From positions 1 to 12,809 of the forward strand of contig CAKUKJ010000028.1 in NCBI GenBank assembly GCA_934662525.1: 12,809 nt of DNA. The letters run 5' to 3'. Shown here piece by piece: positions 6,209 through 12,809 of the stretch. A program made the position numbers and the translations under genes. The notes under the pieces were generated by a model. That model was given only the letters and a program-made list of their open reading frames with translations, had not been told where the DNA came from and did not search any database. The stretch comes from an uncultured Coriobacteriales bacterium. Its GTDB lineage: Bacteria > Actinomycetota > Coriobacteriia > Coriobacteriales > UMGS124. Numbering within the stretch: the first letter of the stretch is position 1; every line of letters starts with the position of its first letter.

Positions 6209-6214
6209 TATAAT
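6209..6214 (+). promoter_or_regulatory. Candidate -10 box for the AAA-ATPase/nuclease gene
   Basis: A perfect TATAAT lies 32 nt before the GTG start at 6247, in otherwise GC-rich DNA. No good -35 hexamer is found 16-18 nt upstream, so the assignment rests on the -10 match and its position. Confidence 0.4.
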
Positions 6215-6246
6215 TCATCGCACAAAGCAAATCCGGGGAGGACGCC

Positions 6247-7830
6247 GTGGAGTACATAGCCACCAACACATACGACTTCGTTCGCATCCGCACGACGGGC
6301 CTTGCATATGTGGACAAGACCGCCTACATTCGCACATTAGCCGACGGGCTCATGGGCAACCAGTTCTTCCTCTCCCGTCCCAGGCGCTTTGGCAAGTCGC
6401 TCCTCTGCTCGACGCTGCAATGCCTGTTTGAAGGCAGGCACGAGCTCTTCGAAGGGCTGGCCATCAACTCGCTGCCATGGGACTGGTCCAAAACCTATCC
6501 CGTGATTCGACTCGATATGGCGGCATGCGCGGGGGAGACGGTAGACGAGGTCGCTTCACGCACTCAGGCAACAATCGCAGCCGAAGCGGACAGACTCTGT
6601 GTGGCCTTAAGGGGAGGCGACGATCCGGTACTTAACTTTCGGTTCCTGGTTGACGACGTGGCGGCAACCAGCCCTAATGGTCAATGCGTGCTGCTCGTCG
6701 ACGAGTACGACAAGCCCCTCACCCGGTGGATCGGGACGAACGAAGTCCTCCCTTACCAGGCATTTCTGAAAACCTTTTACTCGGTGATAAAGCTCACGGA
6801 GTCACGTCAGCGCTTTTGCTTGATGACGGGCGTCTCCAAATTCTCGGAAGTCTCGATTTTCTCCGACCTCAACAACCTAACCGACATAACCATGGATACT
6901 CGGTTTGCCGCTCTGCTGGGCTACACGCACGACGAGGTGCGCACGAACTTCCCAGACAGGCTCTCCGCACTGGCGCAGGCCCTCGGCACCGACGTCGACG
7001 GCGCCTTCGCACGCCTTGAATCCATGTATGACGGCTATTGCTTCGACCGCTCGCTCACACGCGTCTTCAACCCTGTATCTCTGGGCCGTTGCCTGGATTC
7101 TGCCGACATGCGCTCCTACTGGTTCGAGACGGGCACCCCAGGCTGGCTCATGGCGTATGCCAAAAAAGAACCCATCGAGGTTGATTCCCTCGATATCCCC
7201 GAAGCGTCTCTGGGAACATACGAGCCCTCCAAACCCTCCATGCCCGCAGTGCTTCTCCAAACGGGATATCTCACAATCAAAAGCTTCGAGGAGTTCGGCC
7301 GCTCCAGAATCTACCGCCTCGGCTTTCCCAACCATGAGGTCGAAGACGGCTTCAACGAATGGTTGGCCGGAACGTACAGCAACGCAGACGAGGCAGAGAC
7401 GTCCGCCTGGGCCCTCGCATGCAGACGCGCGATTGCCGCCGGCGATGCTGAAGGATTTGTCGCCTCTCTCAAGAGCTTCTTCGCCTCCATCGGCTATGAC
7501 CTCACCGATCGCCTAACTGAGCAGGCATATCAGTGTGTTGCCGTCGCGATTCTGCGCTTTATCGGCATGTATGTTTCTGCCGAGGTCACGACTTCGACCG
7601 GCCGAATCGACATGGCCATGCATGCCGCGGGGCACGTGTTTGTCGTTGAGGTCAAGGTGGCAAGCGGAGAAGCCGCAGACGAAAAGGCAGCCCGCAAGGC
7701 CCTGGCGCAAATTCGAGAGCGCGGCTATGCGGAGCCTTGGAGCACCGGCACAAACGAAGTGACCCTTTTGGGTCTGACGTTCGACTGCCTTACCCACAAC
7801 GTTGGGGCCTGGGTGGCGGAGAGGCTGTAG
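6247..7830 (+). CDS. AAA-ATPase-like protein with C-terminal PD-(D/E)XK nuclease-like domain
   Basis: The 527-aa product has the architecture of the 'AAA-ATPase-like plus PD-(D/E)XK nuclease superfamily' proteins common in gut bacteria. The N-terminus matches the family pattern, with YDFVRIR (9-15) then AYVDKTAYIRTL (20-31). The P-loop is SRPRRFGKSLL (43-53), the Walker B strand VLLVDEYDKPL (148-158), followed by TGVSKFSEVSIFSDLNNL (194-211). The C-terminal nuclease-like core has GRIDMAM (452-458, Asp455), FVVEVKV (465-471, Glu468 and Lys470) and ALAQIRERGY (485-494), so the nuclease residues look intact. The start is GTG 6247, supported by GGGGAGGA (6235-6242) and by the family N-terminus. 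The biological role of the family is not established. Roles in mobile elements or defence are often suggested. It is a single-gene transcription unit and probably accessory DNA. Confidence 0.85.
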   Translation: MEYIATNTYDFVRIRTTGLAYVDKTAYIRTLADGLMGNQFFLSRPRRFGKSLLCSTLQCLFEGRHELFEGLAINSLPWDWSKTYPVIRLDMAACAGETVDEVASRTQATIAAEADRLCVALRGGDDPVLNFRFLVDDVAATSPNGQCVLLVDEYDKPLTRWIGTNEVLPYQAFLKTFYSVIKLTESRQRFCLMTGVSKFSEVSIFSDLNNLTDITMDTRFAALLGYTHDEVRTNFPDRLSALAQALGTDVDGAFARLESMYDGYCFDRSLTRVFNPVSLGRCLDSADMRSYWFETGTPGWLMAYAKKEPIEVDSLDIPEASLGTYEPSKPSMPAVLLQTGYLTIKSFEEFGRSRIYRLGFPNHEVEDGFNEWLAGTYSNADEAETSAWALACRRAIAAGDAEGFVASLKSFFASIGYDLTDRLTEQAYQCVAVAILRFIGMYVSAEVTTSTGRIDMAMHAAGHVFVVEVKVASGEAADEKAARKALAQIRERGYAEPWSTGTNEVTLLGLTFDCLTHNVGAWVAERL

Positions 7831-7841
7831 GGACAGAAAAT

Positions 7842-7867
7842 GGCGGGGTGGCACAAACCGCCCCGCC
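7842..7867. terminator. Hairpin terminator shared by convergent genes
   Basis: GGCGGGGTGG (7842-7851) pairs with CCGCCCCGCC (7858-7867) around CACAAA, with one G-T type mismatch. It lies 12 nt after the AAA-ATPase stop. On the minus strand the stem is followed by ATTTTC, so it suits the flavoprotein operon coming from the right better than the plus-strand gene, where only TTC follows. The remaining 7868-7999 has no gene and no other structure that I recognise. Confidence 0.7.
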
Positions 7868-7999
7868 TTCATCAACCGACCCTTCGAGAAACTAGAAACG
7901 CGGCAGGCCGGGCTCCGTCGTCAAAACGCGGGTCCTGGCTTGCAAGGCGTCCGAAGGCGAGAAATACGTGAGCCTCGGCCCAACGCAGCAGATGCGGTG

Positions 8000-9724
8000 C
8001 TAGAGCCCCTGAGCTGCGTTCTTGCCGGCGACGTAGCCGTAGTACATCGCCATTGCGTGGCTGGCGCCGGAGAGCTTGAAGGGGTACTTCACGGCGAAAC
8101 GGTTGCCCTGGATGTTGCCGCAGGCGTACAGGCCGCCCAGCACCTTCTTGTCGCGGTCGTACACATGGGCGTCGGAATCGGGGTAGAGGCCGCCCATGGT
8201 GGTCAGGCACAGGCCGATGCCCATGCGGGAGGCGTAGAAGGGGCCGTCGACGACAGGCCAGAGGTACTTCTCCTGCTTGCAGAAGTCGTCGTCGTAGCCT
8301 GCGTCGCACAGCTCGTTGTAACGCTCGACGCTGGCCAGCGCAGCCTCCTTGTCGAAGTCGGCGTCGTAGGCAACGATGGCGTCGAAGAGCTCGTCGAGCG
8401 TCTCGCCCTTGAAGACGCTCTCATTGTCCACCAGGCCGTCAAGCTGCTCCAGGGTGTAGGCGCCGCCCTCGGTCACGGCCTGCTGAGACTGCTCCTCGAT
8501 GTGGGAGTCGCAGATGAGGAAGGCTTTGGTCTTGGGCTGGCGCTCAAGCACGACCTCGGTGTCGGAGCAGTTGGAGTCCTCGTTCATGAAGCGCTTGCCG
8601 TTGTAGTTGAGGCGCAGGTTCGGCGTGGTGAGGCCCATCGAGGTGGCCATGTTGGCCATATCGTTGGCGCCGCCCATGACGTGGCACATAGGCGCCATGA
8701 ACGTGGAGAAGGAGGCGCCTGCCCACCAGCCCATGCGGTAGCCGTCGCCGGTGTTGGTGGGGTTGCCCTCCACGTCGAAGTTGGGCCAAGCGGAGAGGTT
8801 GTTGTACTCGGCCATGACGGGATAGAACACGCGGCGCATGTCCTTGTCGCCCTCGCAGCCACCAGTCGCCATGATGACGCCGTTGGTGCAGGTGATCTTC
8901 TTGTACTTGCCCGTCTCGGCATTGCGCGCGTAGATGCCGGTCACGCGGCCGTCCTCCACGATAAGCTGCTCGCCGAAGTGGCCGAAGTACACGGTGCCGC
9001 CGGCCTCTTGCGCGCGGGCGCAGTTCTCATCGAGCACGTGCTGGTGGTTGGTGAACGAGACGCGCGTAGGGTAGGAAGCCTGGGGCTCGGTGGCGTAGTC
9101 GGGGTTGGCGCCCATGCAGTACACCATGTAGGGGTGCTCGGGGGTGGCGTTGGGATCCATCATGGCCGACATGTCGATCTCTTCGCCGGCAGCGGGCCAA
9201 TACATCTCGGAGTCTCCGTTTGCCCACCAGTCGAAGACGTCGGACTCATTCTTCACGAACTTGCGGATGATGGCATAGTCGGCGTACTGGGCGGAGTTGT
9301 TCCACTCCTCCTTGATGACCTCGTCCTCGTCGACGGTGCCCAGGCCCAGCTGCTCGGTCATGGTGCCGTTGACGTAGCAATACTGGCTGGAACGGCACTG
9401 GGGAGTCTCGCCCTTCTCGACGGCGACGACCTTCACGCCCTCCTCGGCGGCGGCGCGGAAGGCAGCGGTGCCGGCGACGCCCAGGCCGCACACGATGACG
9501 TCGCACTCGATCTCCTCCTCAACGTCGGCATCGTCGATTGCCGGGGGCTCAGCAGCCCAAGGGTACTCGGTGCCCCAGTCGGAGACGGCGTTGGCGCCCT
9601 CGGCCGTATCGGCGGCGGCGTCCTTGGCCTCGTCGGCAAGGGCAATGGAGCTCGCGGCAGCGGTGGCGACGGCAGCGGTGCCGGCAGCGGCGACAAAACC
9701 ACGACGGGAAACGGAAGCGCTCAT
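8000..9724 (-). CDS. Tat-exported FAD-dependent oxidoreductase, second gene of a tandem pair
   Basis: The 574-aa protein begins MSASVSRRGFV, a twin-arginine motif followed by an Ala-rich hydrophobic stretch to about residue 30, so export by Tat is expected. The FAD site is VIVCGLGVAG (76-85) with VVAVEKGE (99-106). Other superfamily motifs are IMATGG (284-289), NTGDGYRMG (324-332), NYNGKRFMNED (373-383), TTMGGLYPD (508-516) and GLYACGNIQGNRF (531-543). LTTMGG lacks the His of fumarate reductases, and the C-terminal YPFKLSGASHAM replaces NRLGG, so fumarate is an unlikely substrate. Some Cys residues (110, 116, 277, 290) are notable, but there is no CxxCH haem site. Start 9724 has AGGAAGGA 8 nt upstream on the coding strand. 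The frame is open further upstream into the neighbouring gene, but only this ATG gives a Tat signal. The gap to the preceding paralogue is 49 nt, so both are probably on one mRNA. Confidence 0.9.
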   Translation of the reverse strand: MSASVSRRGFVAAAGTAAVATAAASSIALADEAKDAAADTAEGANAVSDWGTEYPWAAEPPAIDDADVEEEIECDVIVCGLGVAGTAAFRAAAEEGVKVVAVEKGETPQCRSSQYCYVNGTMTEQLGLGTVDEDEVIKEEWNNSAQYADYAIIRKFVKNESDVFDWWANGDSEMYWPAAGEEIDMSAMMDPNATPEHPYMVYCMGANPDYATEPQASYPTRVSFTNHQHVLDENCARAQEAGGTVYFGHFGEQLIVEDGRVTGIYARNAETGKYKKITCTNGVIMATGGCEGDKDMRRVFYPVMAEYNNLSAWPNFDVEGNPTNTGDGYRMGWWAGASFSTFMAPMCHVMGGANDMANMATSMGLTTPNLRLNYNGKRFMNEDSNCSDTEVVLERQPKTKAFLICDSHIEEQSQQAVTEGGAYTLEQLDGLVDNESVFKGETLDELFDAIVAYDADFDKEAALASVERYNELCDAGYDDDFCKQEKYLWPVVDGPFYASRMGIGLCLTTMGGLYPDSDAHVYDRDKKVLGGLYACGNIQGNRFAVKYPFKLSGASHAMAMYYGYVAGKNAAQGL

Positions 9725-9773
9725 AGGTGAAATCCTTCCTATTGGATGGACGAATATGCGAAACAGCTGGCCG

Positions 9774-11585
9774 CTACAGCGCGGCGGCGGCGTTCTGGCC
9801 GGCGAGCATGCCCATGGTCTCGGCCATGGAGAGCGACTGGCCGGCGATGCTCGTGAAGTACTGCCAGCCGAAACGGCCGCCCGAGGCGTTGCCGGCGGCA
9901 AACAGGCCGGGGATGGCGTTGTACTTCTGGTCGAGCACGCGACCGTCGGCATCGACGAGCAGGCCGCCCACCGTGACCATGAGGGCGCCGACCTTCTTCG
10001 TGCCCTTGTAGCCATAGAAGGGCGGGGTGGTCAGGGCGCACATGAGCGAGGGGTCCTTGCCGAAGTCGGTGTCCTTGCCGGCCTCGCACAGCTCGTTGTA
10101 GTGCTCGATGGTGGCGACGAAGTTGTCGAGCGCCTCGCCCTCGTAGCCCAGGTAGGTTCCCAGGGTCTCGAAGTCGTCGGCTGCGAAGACGTTGGCGGAG
10201 GTCATCGCGGCCACGATGCCGCCCGCAGCAGAGCCGTCGCCCTCAGGCGCACCGTTGCCTTCGCCCTCGGCAGCCTCGTCGGGCTTGCCGGCCGAGCCGT
10301 ACTCGCCGCCCTCGTAGGCAGCCTTCATCGTGGCGCGGATGGAATCGAGGTCGGTGTTCACCATGTCGAGCGCCATGTGGCCGTAGGGCTGGGCGTTGAG
10401 CAGGGGCTCGATGTTGTCGTCGAACACGGTGCAGATGTCGCCGGCAGGCTGCTTCACGCCAGGCATGGCCATAAGTTCGGTGGAACCGAAGCCCTCGTTG
10501 GAGTAGCGCTTGCCGTCGGCGTTGATCCACAGGGCCGCCGTCGCGCCGAGCAGGTCGACGGGCTGGTCGCAGGGGTACCAATAGCCGCCGTCCATCGTGC
10601 CGGCGCAGGGGTCGACGCGACCGCCGGCCCAAGTGCCCATGGCGATGCCCGAACCGTCCTGGTCCATCATGCAAGAAGTGGTGCAACCAGGCTCCTGGAG
10701 CTGGTTGATCTCCCACAGGAGGCCGTCGCGCATGGTCTCGTTGGCGCCGTAGCCACCGGTGGCCAGGACGACCTCCTTGGCGTTGACCTGAACGAACGTG
10801 CCGTCCTCGGCCTGGCCGTAAGCGCCCGTCACGACGCCGTCGGCATCCTGGATGAGCTTGTAGCCGGTCGTGCCCCAGAACACCTTGCCACCGGCCTCGG
10901 TCGCCACGTCGATGCAGCGGTCAAGGGCGTCGTTGATGTAGTCGCCCGTCATGGCCGTGCCGATCCAGCTCTTGAGGCCGGAGAGCTCCTTCTCGAAGAC
11001 GGTCGTGACGCCATCCTCGTAGCAGCGGATCTGCGTGTTCGCAAGCGTGTCGGCATCCACCTGGTCGAACAGCCAGTCGAAGCACGGGCCGCAGTTCTTG
11101 GCATAGTTCATGACAAGGCCGGGGTTGGAGCGGTTGTTGGAGCGCACCTGCCAGTCGTTCATGAACTCCACGACGTCGACCTCGGGCACGCCGCGACCCT
11201 TGAGGAACTCGGAGTTGATGTGGCCGATCTGGCCGCCGCCCATGATGACGCGCGCGCCCTCCTCGGCCTTCTCGAACGCGGCCACCTTGGCGCCGGCCTC
11301 GGCCGCGGCGCGCAGGGCACAGCTGCCGGCATGGCCCAGGCCGATGACGAGGACGTCGCAATCGTAGGTCTCGGCGATGTCGGTGGGGTCAGCGGGGGGC
11401 TCTCGCCAATCGCCGGCCTCCCCAGCCGTCGCGGCCGCGTCGCCCTCGGCGCCTTCGGGTGCGGGTGCGGGGGCCGCGGCCTGGTCGGCCAAGGCGGCAC
11501 CGGCGTCAACAGCGGCGGCCATCGCAGCGGTCACGCCCGCCGCCCCCACGACAAACCCGCGACGGCTCACCATGTTCTTCTGCAT
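9774..11585 (-). CDS. Tat-exported FAD-dependent oxidoreductase, first gene of a tandem pair
   Basis: The 603-aa protein opens MQKNMVSRRGFV, a twin-arginine motif, followed by a hydrophobic stretch to about 33 and an Ala/Pro/Glu linker to about 65. The FAD site is VLVIGLGHAG (78-87) with VAAFEKAE (101-108). Superfamily motifs are VLATGGYG (273-280), NADGKRYSNEG (355-365), TVGGLLVDADGRVL (538-551) and IPGLFAAGNASGGRFG (558-573). The fumarate-reductase His (before VGG) and NRLGG Arg are absent. Residues 425-456 form a Gly/Glu/Ala-rich low-complexity insert not found in the other two flavoproteins. It is clearly paralogous to the gene at 8000-9724, with closely similar FAD and C-terminal regions. 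Start 11585 is preferred over ATG 11573 because AAGGAAGG lies about 9 nt upstream on the coding strand. The gene is divergent from the multi-TM regulator candidate at 11831, the likely controller of this pair. Physiological role: probable terminal reductase, substrate unknown. Confidence 0.9.
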   Translation of the reverse strand: MQKNMVSRRGFVVGAAGVTAAMAAAVDAGAALADQAAAPAPAPEGAEGDAAATAGEAGDWREPPADPTDIAETYDCDVLVIGLGHAGSCALRAAAEAGAKVAAFEKAEEGARVIMGGGQIGHINSEFLKGRGVPEVDVVEFMNDWQVRSNNRSNPGLVMNYAKNCGPCFDWLFDQVDADTLANTQIRCYEDGVTTVFEKELSGLKSWIGTAMTGDYINDALDRCIDVATEAGGKVFWGTTGYKLIQDADGVVTGAYGQAEDGTFVQVNAKEVVLATGGYGANETMRDGLLWEINQLQEPGCTTSCMMDQDGSGIAMGTWAGGRVDPCAGTMDGGYWYPCDQPVDLLGATAALWINADGKRYSNEGFGSTELMAMPGVKQPAGDICTVFDDNIEPLLNAQPYGHMALDMVNTDLDSIRATMKAAYEGGEYGSAGKPDEAAEGEGNGAPEGDGSAAGGIVAAMTSANVFAADDFETLGTYLGYEGEALDNFVATIEHYNELCEAGKDTDFGKDPSLMCALTTPPFYGYKGTKKVGALMVTVGGLLVDADGRVLDQKYNAIPGLFAAGNASGGRFGWQYFTSIAGQSLSMAETMGMLAGQNAAAAL

Positions 11586-11693
11586 GTGCAAACACCTTCC
11601 TTTTTGAAGAGAAGACAGAACCCGGCGGTCGATGCGCCCCAGCCAGGGCTCTTGAACGCCATTCACGTTAGCCGCACGGCGCGCCTGTGACCA

Positions 11694-11780
11694 TCAACGC
11701 TGTCTATGGGCTATCTCAACGCTTTGTATGAGGGGTTCTCGCTCCTCGCCGACCCCGAAATGCGCTATTGTTTCAACGCT
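11694..11780. promoter_or_regulatory. Three TCAACGCT direct repeats in the divergent regulatory region
   Basis: TCAACGCT occurs at 11694-11701, 11716-11723 and 11773-11780. The first two copies extend to the consensus TCAACGCTNTNTATGNG and are 22 nt apart, about two helical turns. The third is 57 nt further. The 245-nt space between the divergent starts (11585 and 11831) holds no ORF with coding character, so these are good candidates for operator sites of the regulator encoded next door. I could not place either promoter firmly. TTGACA at 11787-11792 has no matching -10 box. Confidence 0.45.
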
Positions 11781-11830
11781 AGGGGATTGACAAGACAAGC
11801 TGGGAAAACACGGTGGGGGCAATCGGGGAC

Positions 11831-12809
11831 ATGTCAGAAGGACGGGCGACGACTCAGGCGGGCAACCCCATCATGCGCTACCTCAACGTGCGACGCGTGC
11901 CGAGAATCCACCCCGGGCTGCTCGCACTGGCGGCCCTCATCGCCACCGTGGCCATCTACCCGCCCAACGCGCGCCTCTATGCGGTGCTGCTTGAAGAGCC
12001 TAGCCGCGGCCGTGTCTTCATGCTCACGGCAGTCGTGACGGCGGCCGCGCTTGGGCTCGCAGTTGCCTCGAAGGCCGCGCGGCGCCCGAAATGGGTCGGG
12101 GTGCAACGCGGCGCCTGCCTTGCCAGCGCATCTATATATATGGTGGGAGAGGCCGGGTTCATCGGCTGCCTGCTCGACCCGGCTCTTCCCTTTGCGATCG
12201 TCCCCGTATGCGGCATGCTTGTCGGCGCGGCCCTGCTGCCCCTCACGCTTGCGTGGATCGACCGTTTCTCCGGCGATCTGCGCAGCGTCATGGTGCACGG
12301 AGGGCTCGTGTGCGCCCTGTCGGCCCTGCTCACCTGGATGGGCTCACTTCTTGACAAGCCGGCGCTGGCGGCATTCCTGCTCGTATTGAGCGCAGTGGGC
12401 GCCTTTGCGCCGGCTTTTCTGCCCATCCGCACATCGCACATGGGAAAGGCCATCCCGTCCGAAGGCACTACCGGCAACAAGCACGGCGACATGCCGACGC
12501 CCGCACAGGCAGGATGCTCGCAGCCACAGTACGCCGCAAGTGCAGCCATCCCGCAAGGGCGGCACACCGCAAACGCGGGCCAATCATCAATCCAGGCCGG
12601 AGACCTCGACAACACGACGGGCGAATCGGCCCCTCCCACGTTCCTCGCCTCGCTCTCAAACCTGCTCTCCATCATCTGGCTGCCGCTGTTGGGGTTCCTC
12701 ATCTTCCTTTTCATGACGAACGCCTACGAGTTCCCCCTCGACGTCATGCCCGTCAGCACCGAGATCACGGGCGCGCTCATCGCCTCGGCCATCACGCTCG
12801 CCGTGAGCC
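11831..12809 (+). CDS. Multi-TM membrane protein, probable N-terminal part of a LuxR-type membrane regulator; runs off the window
   Basis: From ATG 11831 the frame is open to the last base (326 codons, no stop). The product has hydrophobic segments near residues 29-44, 62-80, 97-115, 120-142, 153-174 and 177-198, a hydrophilic loop of about 70 residues (199-270, rich in Gln, Gly, Ala and Thr), then segments at 276-296 and 311-326. Six TMs, a long loop and a second TM block are the layout of the roughly 12-TM proteins of Coriobacteriia that end in a LuxR-type helix-turn-helix and are typically encoded beside exported flavoprotein or molybdo-reductases. The DNA-binding domain would lie beyond the window, so 'regulator' is an inference from topology and position. 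A transporter is the main alternative. The RBS is weak (GGGGG at 11814-11819, about 11 nt upstream). ATG 11873 is the other possible start. Confidence 0.7.
   Translation, partial: MSEGRATTQAGNPIMRYLNVRRVPRIHPGLLALAALIATVAIYPPNARLYAVLLEEPSRGRVFMLTAVVTAAALGLAVASKAARRPKWVGVQRGACLASASIYMVGEAGFIGCLLDPALPFAIVPVCGMLVGAALLPLTLAWIDRFSGDLRSVMVHGGLVCALSALLTWMGSLLDKPALAAFLLVLSAVGAFAPAFLPIRTSHMGKAIPSEGTTGNKHGDMPTPAQAGCSQPQYAASAAIPQGRHTANAGQSSIQAGDLDNTTGESAPPTFLASLSNLLSIIWLPLLGFLIFLFMTNAYEFPLDVMPVSTEITGALIASAITLAVS

Noticed and set aside
7802..9730. 642-aa plus-strand open frame opposite the second flavoprotein
   Set aside because: It is a mirror of a high-GC gene with biased third positions. It is Val/Gly/His-rich with no family motifs, while the minus strand encodes an unmistakable Tat flavoprotein.
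9468..11690. 740-aa plus-strand open frame opposite the first gene of the tandem pair
   Set aside because: Same reason: Val/Ala/Gly/His-rich antisense translation with no RBS logic, overlapping two real genes.
11706..12038. 110-aa plus-strand frame starting in the divergent intergenic region
   Set aside because: After the first 30 residues it is an out-of-frame Ser/Pro/Cys/Arg shadow of the multi-TM gene. The start covers the direct repeats and lacks a good RBS.
1..12809. CRISPR arrays, tRNA or rRNA genes
   Set aside because: No regularly spaced direct repeats and no tRNA- or rRNA-like segments were seen. The TCAACGCT repeats are only three, unevenly spaced.

Overview
The window looks like chromosomal DNA of a high-GC Actinomycetota of the class Coriobacteriia, most likely family Eggerthellaceae (relatives of Eggerthella, Slackia, Adlercreutzia). 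I infer this from three Tat-exported, stand-alone FAD flavoproteins of the fumarate-reductase superfamily and from a divergent multi-TM protein that resembles the N-terminal half of the membrane-bound LuxR-type regulators these bacteria place beside such reductases. No genus can be fixed from the sequence alone.

Layout. (1) 41-1660 (+): a 539-aa Tat flavoprotein, closed by a strong hairpin terminator inside a larger nested inverted repeat (1678-1775). (2) 1661-2267: a gene-free stretch with a 188-bp segment bounded by 27-bp inverted repeats (1874-1900 and 2035-2061) and flanked by GTAT on both sides, then a perfect 9+9 bp palindrome before the next gene. (3) 2268-3783 (+): a translationally coupled pair, a MerR-type regulator and a membrane-anchored DUF4230 protein. 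The DUF4230 frame is broken by an apparent 1-nt deletion near 3158-3161. (4) 3999-4112 (+): a 37-aa single-TM protein ending one base from the convergent peptidase gene. (5) 6046-4114 (-): a nitroreductase and an M18 aminopeptidase, probably one operon. (6) 6247-7830 (+): an AAA-ATPase-like protein with a C-terminal PD-(D/E)XK nuclease-like domain, followed by a hairpin that may serve both strands. (7) 11585-8000 (-): two related Tat flavoproteins 49 nt apart, probably one transcript. (8) 11831 to the window end (+): the start of a multi-TM regulator-like protein, divergent from (7), with three TCAACGCT repeats in the shared 245-nt intergenic region.

How they may work together. Part (7)+(8) looks like a regulator/effector module. 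The membrane regulator would sense a small molecule and act on the divergent promoter region, and the exported flavoproteins would reduce a substrate outside the cytoplasmic membrane as part of anaerobic respiration. None of the three flavoproteins carries the His/Arg pattern of true fumarate reductases, and none has its own haem or FMN domain. Their substrates are therefore unknown and their electrons must come from a partner encoded elsewhere. The middle of the window (MerR/DUF4230, AAA/nuclease, inverted-repeat elements) is accessory in character and not obviously connected to the reductases.
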